64,000 nucleotides of DNA from Dehalococcoidia bacterium (lineage in GTDB: Bacteria > Chloroflexota > Dehalococcoidia > Bin125), in assembly GCA_022825855.1 (NCBI GenBank), contig JAJDWB010000007.1:124001-188000 (forward strand), in the 5' to 3' direction. The notes under the pieces were generated by a model, which saw only the letters and a list, made by a program, of their open reading frames with translations, was not told where the DNA came from and did not search any database. Of the stretch, positions 19,321 to 27,503 are shown piece after piece. The first letter of the stretch is position 1. The number at the start of each line of letters is the position of its first letter. Made by a program: the position numbers and the translations under genes.

Positions 19321-21492
19321 CTAGAGCGCGGGTCGCGCCGACGATTGCTCGCGCGGCGCGGCGCGTATCTCGTCCTCGGCCGCCGGCGGATACTGGATGC
19401 GCTGGTGATGCACGCCGACCAGCGTTTGCTTGAAACTGGCCGAGATCACCCGCAGCTCGCTCAGCGTCAGGTCGCAGTGATCGAGCTGCCGCTCTCGCAG
19501 ACGCTCGTCGAAGACGCCGTCGACGAGCAATCCGATTCTGTCCGCCTCGTGCTCGCCGCTGGCCCGGACGACGGCTTCGCAACTGTCGGCCAGCATCACG
19601 ATGGCGGTCTCCCGCGACTGCGGAGGCGGCCCTGGATAGGTGTAGTCCTGCGCGTCGACGCGAGGGTCGGACATCGCGGCCTTGCGGTAGAAGTACGCCA
19701 CGCGGCGCGAGCCGTGATGCTCGAGGATGAAGTCGCGAATCCGCGGCGGCAGACGGTCCCGGCGGGCCAACTCTTCACCGCCGCTGACATGCGAGATGAT
19801 CACCCTCGCGCTTTCGTTCGGTTCGAGTTCGTCGTGCGGGTTCGTCCCTTCCTGGTTCTCGATGAACATCGCGGGACGATGCAGCTTGCCGATGTCGTGG
19901 TAGTACGCACCGACGCGGACGAGCAACGGGTCGGCGCCGATCAGCGAAGCAGCCCGCTCGGACAGCGTGGCCACGAGTAATGAGTGATGAAACGTCCCCG
20001 GAGCTTCCTCCTGCAGCCGGCGCAGCAGTGGTCGCTGAAGCTGCGCCAGTTCCAGCAAACGCATCGGCGTCGTGATTCCGAACAGCGCCCCGAGCAGCGA
20101 AAATGCGCCGATGGTGATCACCGAGACCAGCGCCGCCGTGACCAGCGCCGCGAGCGCCAGCCAGCCGAGTTGGTCGCTGACCCGGGCGGGATCCAACAGC
20201 CAGACCGCCGCGCCGGCGAGAAATCCCGTGAGCCCGGCCGCCGGGCCGGTGAGGCCGTACTGGGCGAGCGCCTGGGCGCGCGAGGCGACGAACACACCGC
20301 CGAGCGAGCTGGCCAGGAAGAAGGCCAGGGGACGCAGCGCCGATACGCCGGCCGGCGCCGTGCCATAGTCGGGCAGCACGATGGCCGCGATCCCCACGAG
20401 CAGCGAGATCAGCACTCCGGTGGTGACGCCCAATCCGGTGCTGAGCAGCGCCGCGACCAGTACGGGACCCGCCGCCAGCGGCAACATCAGATCGAGCGAT
20501 TCGTTAACGCCGTCGGGCAGCGCGAACTCGAACCACAGTCTCGCCGCCGCGATCGAGAGCAGGACGAGCAGCGCCAGGAGCAGGACTCGGCGATCGCTGG
20601 CCGCCTCGGCCGGTCGCCACAGCGCGAGGAAGACGCAAAACGCTGCGGACGCGCTGACGGCAATGATCACCAGCGCCCCCAGTGATTCCGGCTCGATCCC
20701 CGCGCCTCGCGGGGTCAGGTTGGCCAGCGCCTCTGCGGCCAGGGCGTCGACCATCTCTCCCTCGCCGACGACCAGATCTCCCTCGACGACCGTCCGCTCG
20801 ACGCCGACCACGGCCGCGGCGGCCCGGTCTTGCGCCTGAGCGGTGAGCGCTTGCGACTCCGCCATCGTCGGCCGCAGGTAGGCGGCGACCAGGGAAGAGA
20901 TCAGCGTCGTTTCGGTCAGGCTCAGGGCCGGGTCGACCCGGTCGTTCAGTGTGGCGCGCACGCCGATGATGTCTTCCTCGAACAGTTCCAGCAACAGCAG
21001 CTCTTCGAGCACCGCCGCTGAGTGGCGGCGGATGCTGGTGAACAGAGGATCGGAAACCGCGACCAGGAACTCCTCGTCGCGCTCGGCCAGTTTCGAACCC
21101 GGGATGCGCTGCGGCTGCCGGTCTTCGTCCGAGTCGGAGGCGGCGCTGGTCGACTCATCCTCGGTCACGACTGGCGCGCTTCTCGCCTCGCGTTCCAGGG
21201 CGACCGCCTCGAGATACAGCCGCTGAGCTTCCAGTTGCGCCGGCCGGACGTCGGGATTGAACTCGAAACGCGGCTCGACCTGGGCCCGCGCGGCATCGCG
21301 CTGCTCGGCGGTCAGCACTTCACTGACAAATGTCGCGCCCTCGACGGCGACGATGTCACGGTCGGCGGCCGTGCCTGGCGTCGGAAACTCTTCGGCAGGA
21401 CGGAACGGGGTCAGAGCCAGCACGATCCCGACGGCGAGCGCGATGCCAAACAGGCCCAACCGCCATCGAGTGAAATAGGTGTCGTGGCTCAT
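19321..21492 (-). CDS. 7TM-HD family phosphohydrolase, PgpH-like c-di-AMP phosphodiesterase
   Basis: 723 residues. One N-terminal helix (about residues 12-30), a long extracellular 7TMR-HDED domain (about 45-270), a block of seven membrane helices (about 275-480), and a cytosolic HD domain with HHSLLVATLSE and YYHDIGKLHRP, the metal-binding His/Asp set. This is the layout of Listeria PgpH, which hydrolyses c-di-AMP. In many genomes it sits next to phoH and ybeY; here its neighbours are purQ and a YqeY gene. Confidence 0.9.
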   Translation of the reverse strand: MSHDTYFTRWRLGLFGIALAVGIVLALTPFRPAEEFPTPGTAADRDIVAVEGATFVSEVLTAEQRDAARAQVEPRFEFNPDVRPAQLEAQRLYLEAVALEREARSAPVVTEDESTSAASDSDEDRQPQRIPGSKLAERDEEFLVAVSDPLFTSIRRHSAAVLEELLLLELFEEDIIGVRATLNDRVDPALSLTETTLISSLVAAYLRPTMAESQALTAQAQDRAAAAVVGVERTVVEGDLVVGEGEMVDALAAEALANLTPRGAGIEPESLGALVIIAVSASAAFCVFLALWRPAEAASDRRVLLLALLVLLSIAAARLWFEFALPDGVNESLDLMLPLAAGPVLVAALLSTGLGVTTGVLISLLVGIAAIVLPDYGTAPAGVSALRPLAFFLASSLGGVFVASRAQALAQYGLTGPAAGLTGFLAGAAVWLLDPARVSDQLGWLALAALVTAALVSVITIGAFSLLGALFGITTPMRLLELAQLQRPLLRRLQEEAPGTFHHSLLVATLSERAASLIGADPLLVRVGAYYHDIGKLHRPAMFIENQEGTNPHDELEPNESARVIISHVSGGEELARRDRLPPRIRDFILEHHGSRRVAYFYRKAAMSDPRVDAQDYTYPGPPPQSRETAIVMLADSCEAVVRASGEHEADRIGLLVDGVFDERLRERQLDHCDLTLSELRVISASFKQTLVGVHHQRIQYPPAAEDEIRAAPREQSSARPAL

Positions 21493-21625
21493 CTCTGGTT
21501 CATTGAAGCAAGATCATGGCGCAATGGACGGCGACCGGCGCCGACTGCCGCCGTTTCAAGCATACAGTTGCCGTTACGTCACCTAAGCCGCAGCCAATGC
21601 CACCATTCGGTACGGCAAGTCGGCC

Positions 21626-22078
21626 CTACGAGCCCAGCAGTTCGCCCACCACTGCGTTGACCAACGAACCATCCGCCTCGCCGCGCAGTTCTCGCATCAA
21701 CATCCCCATCACCTTGCCGCGATCGCCGGGGCCGGACGCCCCCACCTGCTCAATCACCGCCCGCGCCCTGGCCTCGATCTCGTCTCGAGAGAGCTGAGCG
21801 GGCAGGTAGTGTTCGATGATGCCGATCTCCAGCTCTTCCTGCTCGGCCAGATCCTCGCGTCCGCCCTGACGGAACTGCTCAATCGACTCGCGCCGCTGCT
21901 TGACCTGACGTTGCAGGATTGCCAGGATGTCCGCCTCGGCGAGTTCCTGTCCGCGCTTGTCGATTTCGGCGTTCTTGATCGCCGCCTCGAGCATGCGGAT
22001 GGTGCTGCGGCGCGGGACATCCCGCGCCCGCATGGCATCGCGCAAATCCGACCGAAGCTGGTCTCGAACGCCAGTCAT
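21626..22078 (-). CDS. GatB/YqeY-domain protein
   Basis: 150 residues, the normal length of stand-alone YqeY. The protein starts MTGVRDQLRSDLRDAMRARD, and KQRRESIEQFRQGGREDLAEQEE is the family signature, followed by the small C-terminal helical domain (GDRGKVMGMLMRELRGEADG). The domain is related to the tRNA-binding tail of amidotransferase GatB; the role of the stand-alone form is unclear. Usually near rpsU, which is not seen here. Confidence 0.9.
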   Translation of the reverse strand: MTGVRDQLRSDLRDAMRARDVPRRSTIRMLEAAIKNAEIDKRGQELAEADILAILQRQVKQRRESIEQFRQGGREDLAEQEELEIGIIEHYLPAQLSRDEIEARARAVIEQVGASGPGDRGKVMGMLMRELRGEADGSLVNAVVGELLGS

Positions 22079-22153
22079 GGTGGCACACTATCCGGACGTA
22101 CCGAAGCCGGAACGCCGTTAATCCAGACTCCGAATCCACGGAGTGAGTCGCTG

Positions 22154-22297
22154 CTAGTCAGCCGAAGGGAGCACCTTGGGCTGCATCAGTTCCATTTCCC
22201 GCTCGTCGACCTTGAGGTCGCACTCGCCCGGCTTGATGCAGAGCACCTCAATGCCCGACTCTTCGTCTCGGTATCGCTTGCCCAGTTGGACGGCCAT
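22154..22297 (-). CDS. Small 47-residue protein, cysteine-poor paralogue of the next gene
   Basis: Begins MAVQLGKRY and ends PKVLPSAD. The ATG at 22297 follows a GGGGAGATACGAAG stretch that serves as a ribosome site. It aligns without gaps to the 40-residue zinc-ribbon-like protein encoded just upstream (22383-22505): GKRY, then G and E, then G and LK coincide. The CPSC positions of the partner are D-E-E-S here and the third Cys is Val, so the metal site is gone, though two unrelated Cys are present. Function unknown. Confidence 0.7.
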   Translation of the reverse strand: MAVQLGKRYRDEESGIEVLCIKPGECDLKVDEREMELMQPKVLPSAD

Positions 22298-22382
22298 CTT
22301 CGTATCTCCCCGATTCGCTCTGATTGGAACCCTGACCGACGACGTGATCCGTATCGCTGCGTCGGTTGTCCCGAACGCAGCG

Positions 22383-22505
22383 CTACTTCTTTTCCTCGAG
22401 TGGTGTATCGCCGCACTTGAGTTCCGCGTCGCCGCCGCGCGTGACGATGAACTCCGCGCCGCAACTCGGACAGAAGTAACGCTTCCCGGTCTGTGCTGCT
22501 GCCAT
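22383..22505 (-). CDS. Tiny zinc-ribbon/desulforedoxin-like protein (40 residues)
   Basis: Begins MAAAQTGKRYFCPSCGAEF. Cys 12, Cys 15 (CPSC knuckle) and Cys 31 (KCG) resemble half of a desulforedoxin/rubredoxin-type metal site; a fourth Cys is not visible. A GGGAGAGAG ribosome site lies just before the ATG, and the stop is TAG at 22383. Too short for usual gene finders but convincing because of the ribosome site, the knuckle and the paralogue 85 bp downstream. Probably a small iron or zinc protein. Confidence 0.72.
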   Translation of the reverse strand: MAAAQTGKRYFCPSCGAEFIVTRGGDAELKCGDTPLEEKK

Positions 22506-22638
22506 CTAGCTCTCTCCCTTCCCCGCGGGTGTTCCGGCAGGGAAACCATAACGCTGAAGCTGGAATGGCACTCAGCGTACCAATGACGATCGATTCGTTC
22601 AGCGCCGCCTGCGCCCGACGCCGCATTCGGGCATCAAG

Positions 22639-23640
22639 TTATGACGACCCGCTGTGCGCGCTCAGCCAGCCGACCAGGTCTGCGGAGACCTGGCCGCAGG
22701 TATCCGCCGTGACCTGGGTTGCCGGCACCGGGATCGGCAAGCCGGCGGCGAATCGCTCTTCGGCCGTATCCAGGTCACTGACCGCGGCCTGGTAGTCGCT
22801 GACCACCTTGAGCCAGGCGCGGTTGGTGGCGACTTCCTGTTGTACGGCGGTGGCAGCGTCGAGCGCGGCCCGCGTGTCGCCAACCGCTGCGGAGTCATCC
22901 GACGTCCTCAGCGTCACCACGGCCAGTACGAGGGCCGTGTAGCCCTTCTCGTAGGCGGCCAGGGCGTCTTGCGCTTCCTGCAACCCCTCACCCGACTCCT
23001 CTGCGGCTGCAACGGCCTCCCGCAGGGCCAGGAGCTCGGCATCACCCGACTCGCTGCGCGCAACGGCGCCTTGGGCAGCCTCGAAATCAGCGAACCAGCC
23101 GGACGCTTCGAGCGTCTGCTTGGCCGCATTGAGCGCAATGTGCAGGTTCTCGATCGTGACCTCGTCCAGGTGGACGGCGTGCTCCACCGCCTTGTCCCAG
23201 GCGTTGCCCGCATTGGTGGTGATCAACGTGACGAGGTTGTCGATCTTGAAACCGTCGAGCGATCCGCCCTGATCGATGCTCCAGGGAGGCATCGGCGTGC
23301 CGTTTCGGCCACAGGTAATGGTGTAGCGGAAATCGTTCTGCAGGGTAGCGAGTTGTCCCTGGTTATCCGTCAGGAACGCGTAGGTGTTGTTCGGCGTGTT
23401 CAATGCCGGGCCGACCAGCGACGCATCGGACTCGGAACCGCGTCCGTCGTTGCCGTGGCACTCGCGGCAGTTATTGGCGAATGTCCATGCCGCCCGTTCG
23501 GCGTCTTTGGTCAGGATCTCCGAGCGGGCTTCCGTGCGGCGTCCGTTGTCGAACCAGGTGTAGGCGCCCAACGAGGCCACCGACAGCACCAACAGGATCA
23601 CCATGGCGAGAATCTGCTTCTCGGTGTTCTGTCCGCTCAT
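22639..23640 (-). CDS. Membrane-anchored mono-haem cytochrome c
   Basis: 333 residues. An N-terminal helix at about 9-28 anchors it, and the haem c site CRECH is at residues 58-62, with a TPMPPW Met ligand near 115. The C-terminal 170 residues are Ala/Glu-rich and helical, probably a coiled coil, unusual for a short cytochrome c. It is last in the operon small TM protein - cytochrome b - subunit IV - Rieske - cytochrome c, and so is likely the cytochrome c1/f-equivalent subunit facing outside. Confidence 0.85.
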   Translation of the reverse strand: MSGQNTEKQILAMVILLVLSVASLGAYTWFDNGRRTEARSEILTKDAERAAWTFANNCRECHGNDGRGSESDASLVGPALNTPNNTYAFLTDNQGQLATLQNDFRYTITCGRNGTPMPPWSIDQGGSLDGFKIDNLVTLITTNAGNAWDKAVEHAVHLDEVTIENLHIALNAAKQTLEASGWFADFEAAQGAVARSESGDAELLALREAVAAAEESGEGLQEAQDALAAYEKGYTALVLAVVTLRTSDDSAAVGDTRAALDAATAVQQEVATNRAWLKVVSDYQAAVSDLDTAEERFAAGLPIPVPATQVTADTCGQVSADLVGWLSAHSGSS

Positions 23641-23700
23641 CGCGTTGCGTCCCCTGCCTGCTCTCTTGCCCGATCCCGGTGCGAATGAACCGCTTGTCGG

Positions 23701-24429
23701 TTACGCGTAGGGAGTAGTGCGCTGAGGATTGTCCTCACCGCCCTTTTTGATGCTTCCCGTGTTGACCGTCAACGAGCCGTCGCTGTTGACGGTGATGTCC
23801 ATTGTGTCCATGGGCCTCGGCGCCGGTCCGAAGACGCGGATCCCGCTCTTGGTGTAAGTGGAGCCGTGGCAGGGGCAGCGGAACCAGCCGGTGACTCCCT
23901 CAAAGGGGAAGCCGGCGCGCCACGGGATCGTGCATCCCAGGTGGGGACACTTCCACCACAGGGCCAGCAGACCCTCGTCGCCTTCGAGGCCGAAACCGGC
24001 GTGGGTTCCGTCGCCGGCGCGCAGGTGGGTGAGGTAGAACTTGCCGATCTGAATCGGCTCAGGATCCGCACCCGGCGCAGGGACCGACGCAGCGGCCACC
24101 GGGATGCGTCCGCCGAACCCGGTGACCCCGCGCGGCCAGAAATTGGAGAGGAACGCGCCCAGACCGCCGGTGAGGCCGAAGGTGAAGAATCCCCAGAAGG
24201 AGACCCGCAGAAGCTGCCGCCTGGTGACCTGGCCCTGGCGAGCGCGTCGCCGCTGGGCCTGGGTGACCATCGCCCGGGCGCCTTCGCCGCTCTGGACCAC
24301 TCCAGGCCGCGACTCGGAGCGCAGATGGGGCGCGCGTTGCGGCCGCGAACCGCCTGACGGCTCGGCGGCCTGGGGCAGCCGACGCTGCCTGCCGCCTTCG
24401 CCCGTTTGTTGTTCGTTGCCGTTCGCCAC
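23701..24429 (-). CDS. Rieske iron-sulfur protein of a cytochrome bc complex
   Basis: 242 residues. The [2Fe-2S] ligands lie in CPHLGC (Cys 161, His 163) and CPCHGS (Cys 185, His 188), with Cys 166 and Cys 187 placed for the disulfide. A membrane helix at about residues 73-98 (LLRVSFWGFFTFGLTGGLGAF) follows a hydrophilic, Arg-rich 70-residue N-terminus longer than in most Rieske proteins; twin-Arg-like pairs precede the helix, fitting Tat export. Carries electrons from quinol to cytochrome c. Confidence 0.95.
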   Translation of the reverse strand: MANGNEQQTGEGGRQRRLPQAAEPSGGSRPQRAPHLRSESRPGVVQSGEGARAMVTQAQRRRARQGQVTRRQLLRVSFWGFFTFGLTGGLGAFLSNFWPRGVTGFGGRIPVAAASVPAPGADPEPIQIGKFYLTHLRAGDGTHAGFGLEGDEGLLALWWKCPHLGCTIPWRAGFPFEGVTGWFRCPCHGSTYTKSGIRVFGPAPRPMDTMDITVNSDGSLTVNTGSIKKGGEDNPQRTTPYA

Positions 24430-24432
24430 CGG

Positions 24433-25332
24433 TTACTCCTCCAGCACCACGATGTCCCAGGGCGGCTTGAGGTCCTGTCCCTGGCCACGGAATGCGGTAC
24501 CGACGATCGTCGTTGTCAGGTAGACGCCGATGAAGGCCGAGAAGATGAGCAGTGCGATGTCGCGGCGGCTGTGAATCCAGCCGAGACCCTTGCAGAACAG
24601 CACGAACAGCACCGGCAGGCCAACCATCGTGGCCACCGGAATGATCTGCTGGGAGAGGAAGGAGGGGAAGTTGAGGTTCAGCAGCCACGGATCGGTGGTC
24701 GTGCCCGGAATCCCAAGCGGGATCGCCCGCCAGTCCTCGAACATCGTGAATCCGCCGATGGTGAAGCCTAAGGAATCCCAGGGAATGCCGGTGTCGAAGC
24801 CGCGCAGGTTGCGGAACCAGTCCAATCCGCCGGGCCAGGTGAAGTCGCTGTTCAGGCCCAGACCGCGAATCACGTTCTCGGTCCAGACCACGTGGAGGGA
24901 GCCGTCCCAGATGATCAGCAGGCTGGTGATGAGTGTGGCGGCGGTGAATCCGAAGACCGTCAGCCGTCCGGCGAACTTGGTCCCGAACCAGACGCCCTGA
25001 CCCTGCGTGTCCCGGTCCCAATAAGGAATCGCGGCCAGCAACACCAGTGCGATCGTGGGCACGATCACGCCGGCCCAGGCCGGCTCCATGTGCAACAGCA
25101 GTTCCTGCAGGTTGAGGAAGTACCAGGGCGCCTTGGAGGGGTTCGGCGTTGTGTCGGGGTCGGCGCGGTTCAACAGCGGCGCGTTGACCATCGCCGAGAG
25201 AACCATCAGCGCGATCGAGAAGATCAGCGCGGAGATGAACTCGATGAAGACCAGGTCAGGCCAGACCAGAACCTCGGCCTCGCGTTCGCGGCGAGGACGG
25301 GTTCGGATGGCTGCGGCGGCGCGACTAACCAT
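24433..25332 (-). CDS. Cytochrome b C-terminal half / subunit IV-like
   Basis: 299 residues with several membrane helices. The quinol-site PEWY motif appears in the b6f subunit IV form APWYFLNLQELL near residue 70. Compared with PetD (about 160 residues) it is long, with extra helices at the C-terminal end and an Arg-rich N-terminus. The gene lies 3 bp upstream of the Rieske start and 16 bp after the b6-like gene, which supplies the haem ligands. Together they make a split cytochrome b. Confidence 0.92.
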   Translation of the reverse strand: MVSRAAAAIRTRPRREREAEVLVWPDLVFIEFISALIFSIALMVLSAMVNAPLLNRADPDTTPNPSKAPWYFLNLQELLLHMEPAWAGVIVPTIALVLLAAIPYWDRDTQGQGVWFGTKFAGRLTVFGFTAATLITSLLIIWDGSLHVVWTENVIRGLGLNSDFTWPGGLDWFRNLRGFDTGIPWDSLGFTIGGFTMFEDWRAIPLGIPGTTTDPWLLNLNFPSFLSQQIIPVATMVGLPVLFVLFCKGLGWIHSRRDIALLIFSAFIGVYLTTTIVGTAFRGQGQDLKPPWDIVVLEE

Positions 25333-25348
25333 TCAGACCTTCCCCCCG

Positions 25349-26104
25349 CTACAGCGGCCGCGCGAGGCCGCCATCGCGACGGACCCGCCAGAAATGCACG
25401 GCCATGAAGATCGAGATCACCAGGGGCAATCCAATCACGTGCAGTGTGTAGAACCGAATCAGCGCGTTCGGTCCAACGGAGAAACCACCAAGCAGGAGGA
25501 ACTTGGACTCGTCGCCCAGCACCGGTGCGGAGCCGACCATCGTCGTGCCGACGGTGATCGCCCAGAACGCGAGCTGGTCCCAGGGCAGCAAGTAGCCGGT
25601 AAAGGAGAGCAACAGCGTGAGAATGAAGAGCACGACGCCGACCACCCAGTTGAACTCGCGCGGCGGCTTGTAGGCGCCGGTGTAGAAGACGCGCATCATG
25701 TGCAGCAAGACGAGGATGATCATCGCGTGCGCCATCCAGCGGTGCATGTTGCGCAGCAACTGACCAAAGCGGACGTTGGCCTCGAGCTCCTGGATGTCCT
25801 GATAGGCGCGCTCAATCGACGGCACGTAATAGAACATCAGCAGCACGCCGGTCACGGTCAGGCCGAGGAACATGAAGAACGACAGCCCGCCTAGGCAGTA
25901 GGTGTGGGTGATCTTGACGTGAGTGCGGTGAATCCGCGTTGGGTGCAGGTGGAGGAAGACGTTCGTCGCCACGGCGAGCATCTGGTTGCGCGGCGTGTTT
26001 GGGTAGCCGGTGCGAAAGATCGACTGCCAAACGTAGTTCTTGAAGATCAGATCGTAGATCAGGTCGTTGAACGACTTGCGCGGCGCGCGCTCCAGGTTTG
26101 CCAT
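25349..26104 (-). CDS. Cytochrome b N-terminal half (b6-like)
   Basis: 251 residues. Haem b ligands are the paired His in helix two and four; [11 protein letters not shown] and [17 protein letters not shown] carry them. The [15 protein letters not shown] stretch is the classical Qo-site segment. The protein ends after helix IV, as in cytochrome b6. It starts 6 bp after the stop of a small one-helix protein and is followed by subunit IV, Rieske and cytochrome c genes. Confidence 0.95.
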   Translation of the reverse strand: MANLERAPRKSFNDLIYDLIFKNYVWQSIFRTGYPNTPRNQMLAVATNVFLHLHPTRIHRTHVKITHTYCLGGLSFFMFLGLTVTGVLLMFYYVPSIERAYQDIQELEANVRFGQLLRNMHRWMAHAMIILVLLHMMRVFYTGAYKPPREFNWVVGVVLFILTLLLSFTGYLLPWDQLAFWAITVGTTMVGSAPVLGDESKFLLLGGFSVGPNALIRFYTLHVIGLPLVISIFMAVHFWRVRRDGGLARPL

Positions 26105-26110
26105 GGCCGA

Positions 26111-26242
26111 TTACCGCTCCCACCAGCGGCCGAGAATCACCAGCGCGCCGAAGCAGAAGAGCATCGTCAGCCCGACCAACGGCAACTCCATGATCTCGGA
26201 GCGGAACGGAATCGTCACGAGGGCGGCTGTCAGCAGGTCCAC
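26111..26242 (-). CDS. Small single-helix membrane protein at the head of the bc operon
   Basis: 43 residues from a GTG at 26242 with AGAGG 8 bases upstream; an internal ATG at 26191 would give 26 residues. The sequence MELPLVGLTMLFCFGALVIL forms one clear membrane helix followed by GRWWER. It stops 6 bp before the cytochrome b start and lies directly behind a good promoter. Small one-helix subunits (PetG/L/N) exist in b6f complexes, so it may be an accessory subunit; the sequence itself is not recognised. Confidence 0.6.
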   Translation of the reverse strand: MDLLTAALVTIPFRSEIMELPLVGLTMLFCFGALVILGRWWER

Positions 26243-26296
26243 CAGCTACCTCTTCCCACGATTACACCGCGCGCCCCTGTGGTGGCGCGCTCAAGA

Positions 26297-26325
26297 AATG
26301 TACGACCGCTCCGAATTGTGGTCAA
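26297..26325 (-). promoter_or_regulatory. Sigma-70-type promoter of the cytochrome bc operon
   Basis: On the minus strand a TTGACC -35 (26320-26325) and a TACATT -10 (26297-26302) are separated by exactly 17 bases. The position, about 50 bp upstream of the small membrane protein start, fits the first gene of the operon. Confidence 0.7.
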
Positions 26326-26381
26326 GATCAGACCCCACATCGCCACGCCATCCTCCCGCTGCTTGACCGATCGCCGGCCCC

Positions 26382-27500
26382 TCAGCGAATCTCGCCGTCG
26401 CTGGTCATTATCGCGACTCGACCTGATACGAACGAGTCCCCGGACTCGATCTCGCCGATCTGCGCCGCCTCGGGAATCTCAGTCAGCATCGCCGGCGCGT
26501 CGGCAGCCGAGACGACCACCGCCATGCCGACGCCCATGTTGAACACGCGGTACATCTCTTCTCTCGAGATGTCCCCGCGCTGCTCGATCAGGGCGAAGAT
26601 CGGCGGTGTCTCCCAGGCTGCGCTCCAGTCGCGGGCGTCCAGGTGTGCGCCGACGCCGTCCGGCAGCACCCGTTCCAGATTTCCGGCAATCCCGCCGCCC
26701 GTTATGTGAGCAATGCCCTTGATCCGTTCCAACACACCGCGCAACTGAGGCCAATAGGAACGATGCGGCCTGAGCAAGGCATCGGCCAGCGACTCGCCCA
26801 GGCCAGGCTCAATGGCTTGCACGCGAGTGGCCCGCTCCTGCCACGCTCCGTCTTCGGGCCGCAGGCCGAAGACGGAGCGAGCCAGCGAGTAGCCGTTGGT
26901 GTGCAGGCCGTTGCTGGGCAGTCCGAGCACCACGTCGCCAGGCGCAATCAGCTCTCCCGTGACTTCCCGCCCGCGTTCGATCACGCCGACGATCGTTCCG
27001 GCCAGGTCGAAGTGACCGCGGGGATAGAGGTCGGGCATATCGGCCGTCTCGCCGCCGAGCAGCGCCACACCGCTCTCCCGGCAGGCAGCCGCGACGCCCG
27101 AGACGACGGCCACCTTGTCGTCCTCCGACAGTTCGTTGGCAGCGAGGTAGTCGAGGAAGAACAACGGCGCCGCGCCGGCGCAGAGGATGTCGTTGATGCA
27201 GTGATTGACCAGATCGCGGCCGACGCCTTCGAGTCGGCCGGCCAGGCTCGCGATCATCACCTTGGTGCCCACGCCGTCGGTTGATGCGGCCAGGACGGGC
27301 CGCTCGTAGGCAGAGAGATCGAACAGTCCGCTGAACGCGCCAACGCTGCCCAGTTGCTCGGCCCGCGTCGCGCTGCGGGCCAACTCGCGGTAGCGGGGAA
27401 TCAGGCGGTCGTTGGCGTCAACATCCACACCAGCGTCGGCGTACGCCGAGGCGCTCGGTTCGGATGCTTTGGCCGGGGCAGGTTGATGCGCCTGCGTCAT
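26382..27500 (-). CDS. purM: Phosphoribosylformylglycinamidine cyclo-ligase PurM
   Basis: 372 residues. Converts FGAM to AIR with ATP. Motifs: SFSGLFDLS-like segment near residue 55, STDGVGTKVMIA, HCINDILCAGAAPLFFLDY, and GGETADMPDLY, all diagnostic. The N-terminal 25 residues are a low-complexity extension; SYADAGVD-like residues mark the family start, so a later start is possible. It begins 3 bp after the purF stop. A purF-purM operon, separate from purQ-purL 8 kb away. Confidence 0.96.
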   Translation of the reverse strand: MTQAHQPAPAKASEPSASAYADAGVDVDANDRLIPRYRELARSATRAEQLGSVGAFSGLFDLSAYERPVLAASTDGVGTKVMIASLAGRLEGVGRDLVNHCINDILCAGAAPLFFLDYLAANELSEDDKVAVVSGVAAACRESGVALLGGETADMPDLYPRGHFDLAGTIVGVIERGREVTGELIAPGDVVLGLPSNGLHTNGYSLARSVFGLRPEDGAWQERATRVQAIEPGLGESLADALLRPHRSYWPQLRGVLERIKGIAHITGGGIAGNLERVLPDGVGAHLDARDWSAAWETPPIFALIEQRGDISREEMYRVFNMGVGMAVVVSAADAPAMLTEIPEAAQIGEIESGDSFVSGRVAIMTSDGEIR

Positions 27501-27503
27501 CGC

